DNA of 64,000 nt, taken from positions 62,001 through 126,000 of the forward strand of contig NZ_SLUN01000010.1 in NCBI RefSeq assembly GCF_004340685.1, given 5' to 3'. Of this stretch, positions 62,186 through 64,000 are shown piece by piece (the first letter of the stretch is position 1; each line of letters opens with the position of its first letter). The translations under genes and the position numbers were made by a program. The notes under the pieces are model-generated. The model saw nothing but the letters and a program-made list of their open reading frames with translations. It ran no database searches and was not told the origin of the DNA. This DNA comes from Hydrogenispora ethanolica. Its GTDB lineage: Bacteria > Bacillota > UBA4882 > UBA8346.

Positions 62186-63537
62186 AAATTGCTCTGATTG
62201 ATGATTTCGACGGCGACCCCGATCTACTCCGGCTGTTGATCCGCCATGCCCGGAGCCGGGGAGCCGATCATGTCTGGACCGATGCGCCGCTCGCTACCGG
62301 CTGCTCTCCCAATGCCGTCCTCGACCTGATCCGCGCCGGGCAAGTCTCCGGCCTGCTCACAGAGTCCGACATCCGGGTCATCAAAGCCAGGCAGCGTTCG
62401 AACAAACTCCGCCAATCCGACGACCCCGAAGGCTGGCTGCTGGCACGTTGGGTCTATGACCTGCTGACGCCGGAAAACCGCCGCCAGCTCCGTTTGTTGA
62501 CCCGCTCCGTCCGGCTGCGGGCCGGAATGCTCCGGCTCCTGTGGCTGAATCCGGGCGAACCGGACCCGGCTTCCTTGTCCGACGAGGCGCTGTTCAACTT
62601 GGCAAGGCGCGCCGATACTGATATAATGATCGGTAGATTCGGCCCGGAACCGTTCCTCAAGAAACTTCACCACCTGCAGATCATCAATCCCGGCCGCCCG
62701 GAAGCGGCGCCGGGATGGCTCGTTTATCCGCTGGTGAGCATCCGCGGCCAGAACGTGAATCTGAAGCACCAGCGCGTCCGGATCCCGGCTCCGCTTCGTT
62801 CGCGACCCAAGGCCTGGGCACTCCCGGCGCTGCCCCCGCTCTGGAACGGCTTGATTGATTCCGGGCGGCGGCGGCCGCCGATCCGGAGCAACGTTGCGCC
62901 GGTGAAGCCGGCCCGGCCCCATTGCGCCTTTCCCGGGCCGGAGGAAGATTCGTGGCAGACGGTTTTGGAGTTTGCCACCGGGTTCCTGTGCGACCGGGAA
63001 GAACTGATCGCCCATTCCCTGCAAGTGACCCGGCTGGCCTTGATACTCTTCGACCAATTGCCGTTCTTGCACCGTTTGGGCGCGGCGGACCGCAGCCGTT
63101 TGCAGTATGCGGCCATGCTCCATGATATCGGAAAGGTGGCCGGCCCGCAAGCCCATCACCTATCCACGCTGCATATCATCCTGCACAGCCGATTGCTTCC
63201 GTTCCCGGAGCAGGAACGGGCGGTCATCGGACTGATCGCCCGCTACCATCGGCAGGCTCATCCCAATCCGCGCCATGAGGGTTATGGAACGTTGCCGGCC
63301 GGGCTCCGGCAGACCGTCATCATGCTGGCGGCCCTGCTGCGCCTGGCCGACGGCCTGGACCACTCCCACCGCCAGGCCATCCACGACCTACGCTGCCGGG
63401 ACGATGGCGGGACGCTGCGGATCGATTGCCGGACGGCACTGCCCGCTGCCGGCGAACCGGAACGGGCGTTGGCCAAAGGCGATCTTTTCGAGAAGGTTTT
63501 TATGAGAAAGCTGGTTATTCAATGGCAGATTTGTTGA
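62182..63537 (+). CDS. Two-domain protein: degenerate metallophosphoesterase plus HD domain
   Basis: A 451-residue protein encoded between ppk1 and ppx and overlapping both. Residues 1-200 track a YfcE-type calcineurin-like phosphoesterase (MKIALIDDFDG for MKIxxISDxHG, SPNAVLDLIR, LLTPENRRQLRLL, DTDIMIGRFG, LQIINPG), but nearly all metal ligands are replaced: DxH is DFD, the GD pair is DA, GNHD is QRSN, the late His is N123 and GHTH is GRFG. Residues about 255-430 are an HD domain with intact H278, H314-D315, H356 and D390, of the kind found at the C-terminus of Ppx/GppA. It may hydrolyse a nucleotide or regulate Ppx. Confidence 0.75.
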   Translation: MKIALIDDFDGDPDLLRLLIRHARSRGADHVWTDAPLATGCSPNAVLDLIRAGQVSGLLTESDIRVIKARQRSNKLRQSDDPEGWLLARWVYDLLTPENRRQLRLLTRSVRLRAGMLRLLWLNPGEPDPASLSDEALFNLARRADTDIMIGRFGPEPFLKKLHHLQIINPGRPEAAPGWLVYPLVSIRGQNVNLKHQRVRIPAPLRSRPKAWALPALPPLWNGLIDSGRRRPPIRSNVAPVKPARPHCAFPGPEEDSWQTVLEFATGFLCDREELIAHSLQVTRLALILFDQLPFLHRLGAADRSRLQYAAMLHDIGKVAGPQAHHLSTLHIILHSRLLPFPEQERAVIGLIARYHRQAHPNPRHEGYGTLPAGLRQTVIMLAALLRLADGLDHSHRQAIHDLRCRDDGGTLRIDCRTALPAAGEPERALAKGDLFEKVFMRKLVIQWQIC

Positions 63538-64000
63538 AAGACCCCGCCGGCCGGCGGGTCGGCTTTATCGATATCGGGACCAACTCCATCCGGCTCCTGC
63601 TAGTGAAGCATGATCCGGAGTATTCCTACCGGGTTCTCACCCAGCAGAAGGAGACGGTCCGGCTGGGAGAAGGGGAATTCAGCGACGGCCGGCTCCAGCC
63701 CGAAGCGATGCAGCGGGCGATCCTGGTCTGTCGCAAATTCACCGAGCTGGCCAAGGCCCAGGGCGCGGAACACCTGGTGGCCGTCGCGACCTCGGCCACC
63801 CGGGATGCGGTCAACCGCGATGAATTCCTGGCCCGGCTCGAGAGCGAGGCCGGCTTGCGAGTGCAAGTCATCTCCGGCCGGGAGGAAGCGCGCCTGATCT
63901 ATTTGGGCATCTGCAGCGGCATCCACATCGGCGGCCGCCAGGCGTTCTTCATCGATATCGGCGGCGGCAGCACCGAAGTGATCGCCGGCGACCAGCACCA
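63522..64000 (+). CDS. ppx: Ppx/GppA-type exopolyphosphatase (partial, 5' part)
   Basis: The first 159 residues of an ASKHA-fold phosphatase. The phosphate-1 loop is VGFIDIGTNSIRLLL, and the catalytic glutamate lies in SGREEARLIYLG. The second loop FIDIGGGSTEVI is complete just before the edge. It degrades polyphosphate to phosphate or cleaves pppGpp. The ATG at 63522 lies inside the end of the preceding gene (16-base overlap), so the three genes are translationally linked. Whether it carries its own C-terminal HD domain cannot be seen here. Confidence 0.93.
   Translation, partial: MADLLKDPAGRRVGFIDIGTNSIRLLLVKHDPEYSYRVLTQQKETVRLGEGEFSDGRLQPEAMQRAILVCRKFTELAKAQGAEHLVAVATSATRDAVNRDEFLARLESEAGLRVQVISGREEARLIYLGICSGIHIGGRQAFFIDIGGGSTEVIAGDQH

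Overview
The window is a G+C-rich bacterial chromosome segment of Bacillota type. Supporting signs are strong AGGAGG-like ribosome sites with ATG, GTG or TTG starts, PdxST vitamin B6 synthesis, two YesM/YesN-type two-component systems beside sugar ABC importers, and a PhoPR-PhoU-Pst block. The mix would fit a saccharolytic clostridial or limnochordial lineage, but no marker here fixes the genus. No rRNA, tRNA, CRISPR, prophage or intact transposase gene was seen.

Layout. Positions 1-10.7 kb hold housekeeping genes on the minus strand: pdxT (cut by the edge), pdxS, a class I aminotransferase with its Lrp regulator, gyrA, rpiA, metF, a dihydrolipoyl dehydrogenase and a Cof-type HAD phosphatase. 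Positions 10.9-14.1 kb hold small orphan genes, among them a coiled-coil protein made of 13-residue repeats. Positions 14.2-25.5 kb are a minus-strand glycan locus (GH95, GH43, sugar ABC importer, YesN/YesM, esterase). Positions 26.5-40.6 kb are a second, operon-like glycan locus: GH20, GH2 beta-mannosidase, creatininase-family hydrolase, BadF/BadG-type sugar kinase, GH4, N-acyl-D-amino-acid deacylase, D-threonine-aldolase-type PLP enzyme, RidA and an ABC importer. It is read divergently from its own YesM/YesN pair (40.98-44.35 kb).

Positions 44.7-55.2 kb are the phosphate region: a small membrane protein convergent with phoR, then phoP, phoU, pstB, pstA, pstC, pstS, a chemoreceptor and a tiny zinc-ribbon gene. 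Positions 56.4-59.7 kb are a plus-strand lipid-like cluster (PAP2 phosphatase, PlsC acyltransferase, GNAT-type N-acyltransferase, metallophosphoesterase). Positions 60.0-64 kb are a polyphosphate operon (ppk, a two-domain protein, ppx cut by the edge). Repeats with 11-bp spacing of the form CTTAAT-n5-CTTAAT precede pstS, the zinc-ribbon gene and the PAP2 gene. They look like the local Pho box and would place the lipid cluster in the phosphate-starvation regulon.

Repeats are a strong theme. There are three arrays of a 42-bp unit, two of which share a 3' flank; a MITE-like family with 19-bp inverted ends that supplies stop codons to two genes; a second inverted-repeat element split by the first; and a diverged tandem amplification of the convergent 3' ends of phoR and its neighbour. 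The most unusual gene is the protein between ppk and ppx: an apparently metal-site-dead metallophosphoesterase domain fused to an HD domain of the Ppx/GppA kind.
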